A DNA stretch of 64,000 nucleotides from an uncultured Tissierellia bacterium. Lineage in GTDB: Bacteria; Bacillota; Clostridia; Tissierellales; Peptoniphilaceae. The position numbers and the translations under genes were made by a program. The stretch spans positions 26,071 to 90,070 of the forward strand of contig CALAJY010000023.1 in assembly GCA_937923265.1 (NCBI GenBank), read 5' to 3'. The notes beneath the pieces were generated by a model, which worked only from the letters and a program-made list of their open reading frames with translations, made no database searches and was not told the origin of the DNA. Numbering within the stretch: position 1 is the stretch's first letter; the number at the start of each line of letters is the position of its first letter. Below are positions 51,993-60,917 of this stretch, piece after piece.

Positions 51993-52635
51993 GCGTTTTC
52001 CTTCTTTCCTCATTCAACCGGACCAACTGGTCCGCAATCTGTTTCAATTCATCGCGGTAAATGGCACATTGTTCATAGTCTTCCTGCGCAATCGCCAGCT
52101 GCATCCGGCGTAAATACTGCGTTCTGAGTCTTCGAAGACGCTTCTTCTTCAGGCGAGCCATCCGCTCTTCGGTACTGACCTCCTGCGATTTTTCCTCCTC
52201 CTTGGAACGATGGGCAGTTTCCTGCTCCCGGTCCGGGGAATTCTTAAAAAGCTCTTCAAAGAGGGCTTCCGGCATCGAGTTTCCCGGAAAACTTGCTTCC
52301 CCTTCACGATGGGATTCCAAGAAGTCGTCCTCATCGAGAGACGAATCGTCTTCGTCCTCCGGGTCCAAATCCTCAAAATCAGAGGGAGCTGCTCCCGGTG
52401 CATGAAATTTAAACTGCATGCTATTAAACAGTCCACCCTCTTTTTCCGCCTGCTCCAGCATCTCCCGAAGCTGCTTGCTCAGGTCCTCTCCCCCCATCTC
52501 TTTGGGCAGATGCTTTAACATTCCATTCATCTTTTCCTGATAACACTGATGACACATATGGACTTTTTTCGCTTCTCCATTTACAAAAACAACAATTTCA
52601 ATGCTTGCTTCATTGGAACAAAAATCACATTTCAT
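51982..52635 (-). CDS. mcsA: McsA, zinc/UVR adaptor of ClpC, with long acidic insert
   Basis: A 217-residue McsA. The first zinc pair is C3-x2-C6, with C29-x2-C32 after it (C-H-Q-C); a C-terminal UVR motif (A-I-A-Q-E-D-Y-E-Q-C-A-I-Y-R-D-E-L) lies near 190. The middle (about 75-150) is an acidic, disordered insert (E-D-L-D-P-E-D-E-D-D), making it longer than the usual 180. In Bacillus McsA activates the arginine kinase McsB, but no mcsB gene lies between mcsA and clpC here. AGGAGG precedes the ATG. Confidence 0.9.
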   Translation of the reverse strand: MKCDFCSNEASIEIVVFVNGEAKKVHMCHQCYQEKMNGMLKHLPKEMGGEDLSKQLREMLEQAEKEGGLFNSMQFKFHAPGAAPSDFEDLDPEDEDDSSLDEDDFLESHREGEASFPGNSMPEALFEELFKNSPDREQETAHRSKEEEKSQEVSTEERMARLKKKRLRRLRTQYLRRMQLAIAQEDYEQCAIYRDELKQIADQLVRLNEERRKTHGV

Positions 52636-52667
52636 TTTGTATCCTCCTCCGTTTACTGCACCAGCCT

Positions 52668-53138
52668 CTATGACGGATCATGAAGAAGTGCGACCAACAT
52701 GTTCTTAAAAATATCTGCTCGTATTTCGTTTCTTCTGCTCAAGGGAACGCGATGTAGGGCCTGATTATCCAGGGCCAATTTCATCAAATTCTCAGACTGT
52801 TCATCTATCAAATTCTGCTCATAGAAAGCTCGGATGATATGTTTTGCCTTATCTGTCGTAATCTCATCGCCGATTGCATCCAAGATCGTCTGACTCACCA
52901 CATCCTCGGGGCTGCGCTCCAGGCGAATAATTCGAATGTAGCCTGCTCCGCCCCTTCTTGATTCTATATAATACCCTTTATACGGTGTGAACCGTGTGGT
53001 CAAGACGTAGTTAATCTGGGACGGTGCACAATCGAATCGCTCTGCCAATTCATTTCTTCCGATTTCGAGAATTCCTTCCTCCTGATTTTGCAGCATTTCC
53101 AAAAGAAAGTGTTCAATCCGATTTGTTAGACCAGCCAT
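52668..53138 (-). CDS. ctsR: CtsR, repressor of class III heat-shock genes
   Basis: A 156-residue CtsR with winged-helix DNA-binding N-terminus (A-P-S-Q-I-N-Y-V-L-T-T-R-F) and the Gly-rich wing R-R-G-G-A-G-Y-I-R-I (about 60-69; the usual form is R-x-G-G-G-Y-I) which also acts as thermosensor in Bacillus. ATG at 53138 has GGAGAG before it. A CtsR box lies 22 bases upstream, so the operon ctsR-mcsA-clpC-radA is self-repressed. Confidence 0.95.
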   Translation of the reverse strand: MAGLTNRIEHFLLEMLQNQEEGILEIGRNELAERFDCAPSQINYVLTTRFTPYKGYYIESRRGGAGYIRIIRLERSPEDVVSQTILDAIGDEITTDKAKHIIRAFYEQNLIDEQSENLMKLALDNQALHRVPLSRRNEIRADIFKNMLVALLHDPS

Positions 53139-53159
53139 TTCTCTCCACATCCTTTTCTA

Positions 53160-53176
53160 TTTGACATTCTCTGACC
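53160..53176 (-). promoter_or_regulatory. CtsR operator upstream of ctsR
   Basis: Two direct heptads on the minus strand, GGTCAGA and TGTCAAA, separated by three bases; each matches the known GGTCAAA heptad at six of seven. They overlap a possible promoter (TTGAAT, 17-base spacer, TCAAAT). Confidence 0.85.
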
Positions 53177-53195
53177 TTTCCATTCAAAAAAAAGC

Positions 53196-53212
53196 CCACC
53201 AAAAGATGGTGG
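53196..53212 (-). terminator. Weak hairpin with T-run before the ctsR promoter
   Basis: A 5-bp stem (53196-53200 with 53208-53212) followed by eight T on the minus strand; it may end the transcript of the lipoprotein pseudogene. Confidence 0.4.
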
Positions 53213-53281
53213 TTTCAGTATAGAAAAAAAATTCGCAAAAGTCAAGGATGGACAAACTCATCTTACTCGCCCCTGTAACGG

Positions 53282-54354
53282 CTATTTCGCAGGAGTTGCA
53301 TTCTTGTTGACGAACAGCAGGGAAGCGTAGGAACCTTCCGGAATGCTCACCCCTTGTTTCGACTGGATTTGCAGTTGATCTCCCTTCCACTGAAAGTGCA
53401 TGAGAAGGGATTGCCCGTTTACCACAGCCAGGGCATAGAGGTCCTCTCCCTCCCCTTGCAACAGGGAGATATGCCCCGGAAAGTCAATCGACCGGGTAAT
53501 CTTCTTGGTTTTCTTGTCCCACTCGAGCAGCTGACTGGGACTCGACTCACTTCTCGGATTCGAGTTCAACAAAAGGAGTTGATCTCCCCGATCGAGTAGC
53601 CCACTGATTCTCGCTGCGTGAACGGCACATCCTCCATCTCCCCGCTCTTTCGATCAATCACAAGCAGAGACTTTCCCCCGCCCTCTTTGTCCATGATCAT
53701 ATAAAGGGATTGAGAGTCTAAAAGACCTTGGAACGTGTGATGTCCAAAGGAGTCCAGGGGGAGACGCTGTTGCTCCTGAAACCGGGAATCCAAAAAGGCC
53801 ACTTGCGAAACGGGCTCTTTTCCCTCCATATTCATAAAGAGCGGATAGTATCCCTTGTCATCCGCGAGAAGGCAATCGAGATAGGCTCCGGGAAAGTCTG
53901 CTAACTTTTTCTCTTCCTTTTTTGTTCGATCTATGAGATAGGACGTTCCCTTCTCATTGCCTCCATAAAGGAGATGATCCCCAACTCTTGCGGAAAGCTG
54001 CACGGAATGCTCCACGCTATAAGGATGCACCTCCCCCGTATCCTGATCCCGCTCATAGATCTGTTTTCCGTCATTTCCCTTCATATCTCCCATGCTTACC
54101 AAGGTGAAGGTATTTTTGTAATATGTAGGCTGGTTGGAGAGTTACGTCAGGTTATAAACCGGAATTTTCTCTTCTCGGGTTTCCTGAAGCTTTTCATCAT
54201 AAAAGTGCAGCGAGGTCTTCTTTGCCTGTTCGGAAGTGACCACAAGCCCACACCGATAGGGCGTTTCCGCCCTCCTGTCCTGTTGTTGGCAAGCCGTGAA
54301 AAACAACAGCAAAAGAAATGCCAACCCCAGGGCTTCGGTCCAAAGTTTTTTCAT
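53282..54354 (-). pseudogene. Broken lipoprotein gene (nonsense codon plus frameshift)
   Basis: The 5' end is intact: GGAAAGGAG before the ATG at 54354 and a lipoprotein signal L-L-L-F-F-T-A-C ending near residue 22. An in-frame TAA at 54142-54144 stops it after 70 codons, but the same frame continues without interruption to about 53620. There a one-base frameshift moves the reading into the frame of 53282-53572, where A-R-I-S-G-L-L-D-R-G-D-Q-L-L-L-L continues the protein. The whole would be about 355 residues, with repeated beta-strand segments as in a propeller-like or sensor lipoprotein. No known family. Confidence 0.8.
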
Positions 54355-54463
54355 GACTTTCTCCTTTCCTTGTTCTTTAAAGAAATAATACCCTAGTAGT
54401 TTTTTAACATAAAATAATCTGTTTTTTTATTATTTTATAACTAGGTTATCTTCTTAAAAAAAA

Positions 54464-54500
54464 GACCTTTCAGCAGCCATTTGCTTCCTGCTCAAAGGTC
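54464..54500 (-). terminator. Terminator of the EF-G-like gene
   Basis: A stem of 7 bp (54464-54470 with 54494-54500) continued by 5 bp (54472-54476 with 54488-54492) after one mismatch, followed on the minus strand by eight T. Confidence 0.85.
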
Positions 54501-54538
54501 CTTCTCTTTAGCCAAATTGTAAATCGGCCTTCACGTTT

Positions 54539-56602
54539 CTATGCTTGCTCCGCCCTTGCCTTTTCGATGATCTCATCCGCCAGCTCTTTGGGGACCTCCT
54601 CATAGCGGGCAAAGTCCATGGTAAAGCTTCCCCTTCCCTGGGTCATGGACCGCAAGTCGATGGCATATTGGGTCATCTCGGCATAGGGAACTTCCGCATT
54701 AACGACTTGCTTGCCGTCCTCATCCTGTTCCATCCCCAAGATCCGACCTCTTCTCTTGTTTAAGTCTCCCATCACATCCCCAAGGTTATCGTCAGGGATG
54801 GTCACGCCAACGGTCATCACGGGTTCCAAAAGAATCGGCTGGGCTTCTTCCATACCTTTCTTAAACGCTAACGAAGCCGCAATCTTGAAGGAGACCTCAT
54901 TGGAATCGACGGGGTGATAGGACCCATCGTAGAGTGTCGCCCGGATTCCGGTAACGGGATAGCCCGCCAAGGGACCGCTCTCCAGGGATTCTCGAAGGCC
55001 TTTCTCGACCGCGGGGAAATAGTTTTTGGGGACCGAGCCTCCGAAAACCTCTTCCGCAAACTCAAATCCTTCCTCAATGGGCTCAAAGCGAATGAAAACA
55101 TCTCCGAACTGTCCGGCGCCTCCGGACTGCTTCTTATGACGGCCTTCCACATCGCTCTTCCCGCGAATGGTCTCCCGATAAGGAATGACCAAATCCACCT
55201 GATGGGTGTGGACCCCGTAAGTGTCTTCGAGCTTCTCCATGGTAGCTTCCAACTGCACATTGCCAAGGCCGGAAATGCGCAGCTGTTTCGTTTCCGAATT
55301 TCGTTCGATCTGTAGGCTGGGATCCTCCTCCGCCAACTTCTGCAGGGACTGACTCAACTTATCCTCGTCATTCTTGGTGTCGGCCTCAATGGCATAGGTT
55401 AAATTGGGCTCGGGAAGCTTCAAGCTTTTAAATACCAGTGGATGCTTGGGATCGCTCAGGGTATCGCCCGTCTCGGTGTGGTCTAACTTTGTAAATGCCA
55501 CAATGTCTCCCGCACAGGCTTCTTCTGCTTCCATCTGCTCCTTCCCACGGAGGAAAAACATCCCCGCCGCTTTCTCCTCTTGTTCCTTGCCGGCATTAAA
55601 GAGAGGGTCTCCTTTTTTTATCCTTCCGGAGGTTACCTTGGCAAAAGAGATCTTTCCCACAAAGGGATCCACCACCGTTTTAAAAATCGCGGCACTCATC
55701 GGCAAGTCACTGTCCATCGGCTGCGCCTCTCCCTCCGCCGGTCGGAAGCCGGAATGGGCTCTCGGATCGTTGGGAGCGGGCATGTATTTCACAATGACAT
55801 CCAATAACAGGTCCATCCCCGCTCCGCTCGTGGTCGTCCCGGCGATTAGGGGAACCGCGGACCCATTGAGCATCGCCGTCGTCATGCCCTCTCGAATCTC
55901 TTCCTCCGTAAAGGATTCGCCTTCAAAGTATTTGTTCATCAAGCGGTCATCCGTCATGGCAATCAGCTCGACCACCTCATCATAGGCCGCTTCCACTTCC
56001 GCCATTCGGATCTCGGGAATCTCCACTTCTTTCCGTTGGTAATTCTCGTAGGAGTAGGCCTTCTTGTCCATAATATCAATCACGCCCCGGAAAGACTCTC
56101 CTTCCCCCAGGGTCAGGGTAAGGGGAATCACCTTTTTGCCGAAACGCTGATGGAGCTCCGAAACCTGCAGGTTAAAATTCACATTGGGCTTGTCCATCTT
56201 GTTGAGCAGTATGATGCGGGGAAGCCCGATCTTTTCCGCATATTGCCAGTAAATTTCACTTCCCACTTCGATGCCTGCGGAGGCATCGATGACCATCAAG
56301 GCTGCTTCCGCCGCACGGAGGGAGGCCAAGACCTGACCCTCAAAATCAAAATAGCCCGGGGCATCCAATAGGTTGATTTTGGTATCTTTCCATTCCAGGG
56401 GAAGAACACTCAGTCCAATGGAAATTTGTCGATCCCTCTCCACGGAATCGAAGTCGGACACCGTGTTACCATCTTCAATGCGTCCCATTCTTGGAATTGC
56501 CTTTGAGAGGTAAAGAAGGGCTTCCGCGAGTGTTGTCTTTCCGGCCCCACTGTGACCCACTAAAGCTAAATTTCGAATATTCTCCGTTTGATACTTCTTC
56601 AT
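54539..56602 (-). CDS. EF-G-like translation GTPase paralogue
   Basis: A 687-residue GTPase with the five-domain EF-G layout: P-loop G-H-S-G-A-G-K-T (16-23), N-K-M-D near 133, then domains II-V (A-Q-P-I-L-L-E-P-V-M-T-V near 590). The switch II motif reads D-A-P-G-Y-F-D-F: the His that helps GTP hydrolysis in EF-G is Tyr84 here. EF-G-like proteins with such changes are common second copies in Bacillota, with unclear function; true fusA is expected in the str operon. AGGAGG precedes the ATG. Confidence 0.9.
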   Translation of the reverse strand: MKKYQTENIRNLALVGHSGAGKTTLAEALLYLSKAIPRMGRIEDGNTVSDFDSVERDRQISIGLSVLPLEWKDTKINLLDAPGYFDFEGQVLASLRAAEAALMVIDASAGIEVGSEIYWQYAEKIGLPRIILLNKMDKPNVNFNLQVSELHQRFGKKVIPLTLTLGEGESFRGVIDIMDKKAYSYENYQRKEVEIPEIRMAEVEAAYDEVVELIAMTDDRLMNKYFEGESFTEEEIREGMTTAMLNGSAVPLIAGTTTSGAGMDLLLDVIVKYMPAPNDPRAHSGFRPAEGEAQPMDSDLPMSAAIFKTVVDPFVGKISFAKVTSGRIKKGDPLFNAGKEQEEKAAGMFFLRGKEQMEAEEACAGDIVAFTKLDHTETGDTLSDPKHPLVFKSLKLPEPNLTYAIEADTKNDEDKLSQSLQKLAEEDPSLQIERNSETKQLRISGLGNVQLEATMEKLEDTYGVHTHQVDLVIPYRETIRGKSDVEGRHKKQSGGAGQFGDVFIRFEPIEEGFEFAEEVFGGSVPKNYFPAVEKGLRESLESGPLAGYPVTGIRATLYDGSYHPVDSNEVSFKIAASLAFKKGMEEAQPILLEPVMTVGVTIPDDNLGDVMGDLNKRRGRILGMEQDEDGKQVVNAEVPYAEMTQYAIDLRSMTQGRGSFTMDFARYEEVPKELADEIIEKARAEQA

Positions 56603-56666
56603 CGTTTCCCCCTCCTAAAAAAATTACCCGCTTATCGGGCTAACGTTTTCCACCTATCTGCAAAAA

Positions 56667-56680
56667 TCCCCGAATGGGGA
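56667..56680 (-). terminator. Terminator after the deoxyribosyltransferase-like gene
   Basis: A 5-bp stem (56667-56671 with 56676-56680) with a GAAT loop, followed by TTTTT on the minus strand; it begins right after the stop codon. Confidence 0.65.
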
Positions 56681-56681
56681 C

Positions 56682-57161
56682 TTACTGCTCCCTATACTCT
56701 TTCAGCTTCTTCAGCAGATCCTCTGTGTGGGAATAGAGCTCTCCCCTCTGGCGAATCAATCCCACGACATAGAGATTCACATAGGCAAACTGAGACTCTC
56801 CCGGAATTTTGAGGGCTTCTAATTTTTCGACAACCTCTGCCCCCTGGGTTCTCACGTCCGTAAACAGGCCTAAAATCGGGATTTCCCTGGCAAAGGCAAT
56901 CCCAATCTCTGCGGCAACCCCAGCATCCATCCCCGTTCCATCCAAAAGTGCAATCATCAGGTCACTTTCCAGCACCTTGTCCGTATCTACCTTTGCAATC
57001 ATCGTGCTATCCGCATATTTCGATTTATCGTTGATATCCGCCTGTTCTTGCGGCACATACAAGTCAATCTCCGGAAATTCCTGACGAATCTTTTTTGCGA
57101 GATACGCATTATACATCTGGTCTGCCTCACTGAAGAGGGGGGCTGCAAAATAAACCTTCAT
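56682..57161 (-). CDS. Nucleoside 2-deoxyribosyltransferase-like protein
   Basis: A 159-residue protein starting M-K-V-Y-F-A-A-P-L-F, the typical first strand of the family, with D-x-x-D-L-M-I-A-L-L-D-G and A-A-E-I-G-I-A-F-A-R in the right order. Family members exchange bases on deoxynucleosides or cleave nucleotides. ATG at 57161 has GGAGG five bases upstream. Confidence 0.9.
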   Translation of the reverse strand: MKVYFAAPLFSEADQMYNAYLAKKIRQEFPEIDLYVPQEQADINDKSKYADSTMIAKVDTDKVLESDLMIALLDGTGMDAGVAAEIGIAFAREIPILGLFTDVRTQGAEVVEKLEALKIPGESQFAYVNLYVVGLIRQRGELYSHTEDLLKKLKEYREQ

Positions 57162-57284
57162 GGTCACCTCCAAGTAAACGTTTTTCATATTATACTCAAT
57201 CCCTGCTTTTTCATCAACTGGACCATAGATACCCTTCTTTGAAAAAGACAAATCGGAATTCCCGAACCATGCCGGATCTTGTGA

Positions 57285-57290
57285 TATAAT
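57285..57290 (+). promoter_or_regulatory. Extended -10 promoter of tRNA-Arg
   Basis: TATAAT preceded by TGA, 20 bases before the tRNA; the -35 is poor. Confidence 0.6.
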
Positions 57291-57309
57291 AATCGAAGAT
57301 AAAAAATAG

Positions 57310-57383
57310 GCAGTAGTAGCTCAGCTGGATAGAGCGTCCCCCTCCTAAGGGGAAGGCCGAGGGTTCGACTCCTTTCTACTGCG
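57310..57383 (+). tRNA. tRNA-Arg (anticodon CCT)
   Basis: A 74-base cloverleaf: acceptor G-C-A-G-T-A-G, anticodon loop C-T-C-C-T-A-A giving CCT for AGG codons, T loop T-T-C-G-A-C-T, discriminator G. CCA is not encoded. Confidence 0.96.
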
Positions 57384-57388
57384 TACAA

Positions 57389-57419
57389 AAACCCCGTTCC
57401 ACGGTATGGTACGGGGTTT
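57389..57419. terminator. Terminator of tRNA-Arg, usable from both sides
   Basis: A perfect 9-bp stem (57389-57397 with 57411-57419) followed by T on the plus strand; As on the left give T for the malic enzyme gene on the minus strand. Confidence 0.88.
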
Positions 57420-57444
57420 CTTTTTTGATGATTCCTAAATTCGC

Positions 57445-58632
57445 TTATTCCATTACGCGAGCCACGCCCTGCTCCTGGGCCTTCTTTGCCACCGCTTCCG
57501 CAACATGATCTGCGACGCCTTCATCGAAAGAGGAGGGAATCACATAGTCATCCGCCAACTTATCCTCGGGAACTAACTCTGCCAAAGCATAGGCTGCCGC
57601 CAACTTCATCTCTTCCGTGATCTTGGAAGCATGAACCTTCAGGGCCCCCTTGAACAGCCCCGGGAAGGCAAGGACGTTGTTCACCTGGTTGGGATCGTCG
57701 GACCGGCCGGTACCGGCCACCCGAGCCCCTGCCTCCTTGGCATCCTTGTAGGTGATTTCCGGATCGGGATTGGCCATGGCGAAAACGATCGGGTCCTTCT
57801 TCATGTTCTTCACCATTTCCTTGGTCACCTTGTCCTTGACGCTGACGCCGACGAAGATATCGGCCTTCTTCATAGCCTCCTCAAAGCTCAGGTCTTCTTG
57901 GTCATGGTTGGTAATCTTTGCCAACTCCTTGTAGAGGGGGTTCGTATAGGAAGCCGCGTCTTTTTCGTTCAAAACGCCCCGGCTGTTAAACCCATAGATA
58001 TTCTTGATGCCGATGCTGTTTAACATGCGAATAATGGAGGAACCTGCCGCACCGACCCCGGACATGACCACCGTGCAATCCTCCGCTTTTTTGCCGATCA
58101 GCTTGAGAGAATTGAGAACGGCTGCCGTGGTAACAATGGCGGTTCCGTGTTGGTCATCATGGAAGACCGGAATGTCCATTTCCTCAATCAGTCGGCGCTC
58201 AATCTCGATGCACTTGGGAGCGGAAATGTCTTCCAGGTTAATGCCACCAAAGGCCGGGCCCACTTTCTTCACCCATTCCACAAACTCATCCACATCCGTG
58301 ATGTCAACCACGAGGGGAACCGCGTTGACATCGCCGAAGCGTTTAAAGAGGCAGCATTTCCCTTCCATGACGGGAAGGGCCGCTTCCGGTCCAATGTCTC
58401 CCAGCCCCAGCACCGCGGTGCCATTGGAGATGACGGCAATGGTATTTCCCTTGCCGGTGTATTTATAGATGTCTGCCTTGTTCTTGGCAATCCGCCGACA
58501 GGGTTCCGCAACTCCCGGGGAATAGACCAGGGCCATATCCTCCTTGCTGTTCAAGTCGGTCTTGAGCTGCGTTGCAATCTTTCCTCGTAACTCTTCGTGT
58601 AGCGCAATTGCACGTTCGTAAATGTCTGCCAT
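57445..58632 (-). CDS. Malic enzyme (NAD(P)-dependent, decarboxylating)
   Basis: A 395-residue small bacterial malic enzyme: V-Y-S-P-G-V-A-E-P-C (Tyr proton donor), F-H-D-D-Q-H-G-T-A with metal ligands, and nucleotide site S-G-V-G-A-A-G-S-S. It turns malate into pyruvate and CO2. GGGAGG precedes the ATG. It is the last of the fumC-malic enzyme pair and follows fumC by 23 bases. Confidence 0.96.
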   Translation of the reverse strand: MADIYERAIALHEELRGKIATQLKTDLNSKEDMALVYSPGVAEPCRRIAKNKADIYKYTGKGNTIAVISNGTAVLGLGDIGPEAALPVMEGKCCLFKRFGDVNAVPLVVDITDVDEFVEWVKKVGPAFGGINLEDISAPKCIEIERRLIEEMDIPVFHDDQHGTAIVTTAAVLNSLKLIGKKAEDCTVVMSGVGAAGSSIIRMLNSIGIKNIYGFNSRGVLNEKDAASYTNPLYKELAKITNHDQEDLSFEEAMKKADIFVGVSVKDKVTKEMVKNMKKDPIVFAMANPDPEITYKDAKEAGARVAGTGRSDDPNQVNNVLAFPGLFKGALKVHASKITEEMKLAAAYALAELVPEDKLADDYVIPSSFDEGVADHVAEAVAKKAQEQGVARVME

Positions 58633-58655
58633 TTTTATCCTCCCAAAAATATTTT

Positions 58656-60020
58656 TTATACCATTTTTTCCGGATCAACGAGTCGGTCAAATTCCTCTTC
58701 CGTCAACAAAGCTAACTCCAGCGCTGATTCCTTCAGGCTCTCATTCTTCGCATAGGCATTCTTTGCGATTTTTGATGCTTGATCGTATCCGATCTTTGGG
58801 GCGAGCGCCGTTACCAACATGAGGGACCGCTTCAGGTGCCGGTCCAGCACGCTCTCATTGGCTTCCAGCCCCTTCAACAGTTTCTCCGTAAATCCCGTCA
58901 TTCCCTTCGCCAACAGGGTCAGGGACTGCATCACATTCAGCAAAATCACGGGCATGTTAACGTTCAGCTGCATCTGTCCCTGGGAGGCAGCCATGCTCAC
59001 CGTGACATCATTGCCCAAGACCTGCATGCAGATCATGCAAAGGGACTCCACCTGGGTCGGATTCACCTTTCCCGGCATGATGGAGGATCCCGGTTCATTC
59101 GCCGGAATACGCAACTCTCCGATTCCGGACCTAGGTCCACAAGAAAGGAAGCGAATATCCGAGGCGATTTTATACAGGTCCATCGCCAAGACCTTCATTG
59201 CCCCATGGAAATTCGCCATGGGACTCTGGCTGGACAAACCGAAAAATTTGTTGGGCATGGATGTGAGAGGAAGTCCCGTCATCTTGCCTAACTCCTCCGC
59301 CATCCGTTCGCCGAAGTCCCCGGGGGCATTGAGCCCCGTTCCTACTGCGGTGCCGCCAATGGCCAACTCATAGAGGTGAGAGACCGCCTCTTCCAGCCGT
59401 TTTTCATCCTCCCGGAGCATCTGTAGCCAGGCGGAAATCTCTGAGCCCAGGCAAATGGGCGTTGCGTCTTGAAGATGGGTCCTGCCCGTCTTAATCACGC
59501 CCATAAATCGATGACTTAAAAACGCCAGTCTCTCTTCCATCGTCTTGATGGCGGGTATTAACTCCCGATGGTAAGCAAGAGCGGTGGAAAGGTGCATGGC
59601 ACTGGGGAAGGTATCATTGGAGCTCTGCGACATATTGACGTGATCGTTCGGGTGTAGCAGTTTTTTTCCCGCCAGCTCGTTTCCCCGATTGGCAATCACC
59701 TCATTCACGTTCATGTTGGTCTGCGTGCCGCTCCCCGTCTGCCAGACGACCAGGGGAAATTGGTCGTCCCACCTGCCATCAAGAATCTCGTCGGCGGCCT
59801 GGACGATCCGCTGCCTTCTTTGGTCGTCCAGTTTTCCCTCCCGGAAATTACAGACGGCCGCCGCCTTCTTTATCATCGCCAAGGCGTAAATCTGTGCGAG
59901 GGGCATAAGCTCCGTGTTCTGGGGAAAATTCATGTGACTTCGTTGAGTTTGCGGACCCCAATAAACCCCTTCGGGAACCAACACCTCCCCCAAGGCGTCC
60001 CGCTCTTTTCTGAACTTCAT
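58656..60020 (-). CDS. fumC: Fumarate hydratase class II
   Basis: A 454-residue fumarase of the aspartase/fumarase superfamily: S-S-N-D-T-F-P-S-A-M-H, G-R-T-H-L-Q-D-A, and the signature G-S-S-I-M-P-G-K-V-N-P-T-Q (about 314-326), whose P-T-Q ending fits FumC. It hydrates fumarate to malate without iron-sulfur cluster. GGAGGA precedes the ATG. Confidence 0.95.
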   Translation of the reverse strand: MKFRKERDALGEVLVPEGVYWGPQTQRSHMNFPQNTELMPLAQIYALAMIKKAAAVCNFREGKLDDQRRQRIVQAADEILDGRWDDQFPLVVWQTGSGTQTNMNVNEVIANRGNELAGKKLLHPNDHVNMSQSSNDTFPSAMHLSTALAYHRELIPAIKTMEERLAFLSHRFMGVIKTGRTHLQDATPICLGSEISAWLQMLREDEKRLEEAVSHLYELAIGGTAVGTGLNAPGDFGERMAEELGKMTGLPLTSMPNKFFGLSSQSPMANFHGAMKVLAMDLYKIASDIRFLSCGPRSGIGELRIPANEPGSSIMPGKVNPTQVESLCMICMQVLGNDVTVSMAASQGQMQLNVNMPVILLNVMQSLTLLAKGMTGFTEKLLKGLEANESVLDRHLKRSLMLVTALAPKIGYDQASKIAKNAYAKNESLKESALELALLTEEEFDRLVDPEKMV

Positions 60021-60053
60021 TGATTTCCTCCGCTTCGTGCGTTCCCCATTCCC

Positions 60054-60770
60054 TTAACGGGACAAAGGCTTGTGCTGACTTTGACAGCCGAGTCGAATCG
60101 TTTCTTGAAGGAGCAGCCCCTCGGCATCCACAATGGGATAGGGCTTCTCTTTATCATAGTTATTGGAAAAGGAGAGCTCCGTGCAGCCCAGAATCACCAC
60201 ATCCGCCCCCTGTTCTTGAAATTCCCGAAGAATTCGGTGATAGAGGTCCAGGGCCGGTTGCCCCTTCCCCTTCACTTCCTCATAGATGAGTCGCGTGACC
60301 TCCGCCTGCAGAGAGGGGGAAGGACATACCAGGTCTGCCCCGGCGGCTTTGACGATCTCCGTGTACAATCCCGCTTTCACGGTCCCTTCCGTGGCTGCCA
60401 ACCCCACCTTTTGGTATTCGGGGTGTTCCTTCAACGCCTCCGTTACCAGGGCGGGCATGTTCACGATGGGGATTGTGGTGGCTCCCTGCAGCTGGTCATA
60501 GAAACAATGGGCTGTATTGCAAGCCATGACGATGAAGTCGGGCTTCATTTTTTCCAATTGTTCAATATCCTCTAAGAGGGAGTCTGCCGGATTCTTTGAA
60601 CTCTTTCCCAATAAGTATTCCGTGCGATCGGGGATACTGGAATGATTAAAAAGGACATAATCCAGGTAATCCTGGTCCGTCGGCGGCGCATAAAGCCGGT
60701 TCATCTCTTCCAAAAAATTGGTGGTCGATGGCGTTCCCATTCCTCCAAGGATGGCAAAAAAATTCTTCAT
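60054..60770 (-). CDS. Aspartate/glutamate racemase family protein
   Basis: A 238-residue enzyme with both cysteines of the two-base mechanism: A-C-N-T-A-H (Cys84) and G-C-T-E-L-S (Cys196). Given aspA on one side and fumC on the other, aspartate is the likely substrate, converting D-Asp to L-Asp before deamination. GGAGGA precedes the ATG. Confidence 0.92.
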   Translation of the reverse strand: MKNFFAILGGMGTPSTTNFLEEMNRLYAPPTDQDYLDYVLFNHSSIPDRTEYLLGKSSKNPADSLLEDIEQLEKMKPDFIVMACNTAHCFYDQLQGATTIPIVNMPALVTEALKEHPEYQKVGLAATEGTVKAGLYTEIVKAAGADLVCPSPSLQAEVTRLIYEEVKGKGQPALDLYHRILREFQEQGADVVILGCTELSFSNNYDKEKPYPIVDAEGLLLQETIRLGCQSQHKPLSR

Positions 60771-60848
60771 CTCGTCCTCCTCTGACAGAAAGAGGACCGC
60801 CCCAGACGCTCCCTCCTTCTGAGTTTTTCACAATCAATGATTCGATTT

Positions 60849-60854
60849 ATTGTA
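60849..60854 (-). promoter_or_regulatory. Candidate promoter of the racemase-fumC-malic enzyme unit
   Basis: TACAAT on the minus strand preceded by TGA (extended -10), about 80 bases upstream of the racemase ATG; -35 weak. No terminator is seen after aspA. Confidence 0.4.
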
Positions 60855-60917
60855 TCACCCAGAAGGGGGGGCTCACCGAAATTTTCCCAATCGCACGCAA
60901 TGCCGGACCCGTTTGCT

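Noticed and set aside
53282..53572. Separate small gene at 53282-53572
   Set aside because: It begins in mid-domain without a ribosome site and continues the broken lipoprotein after a one-base shift.
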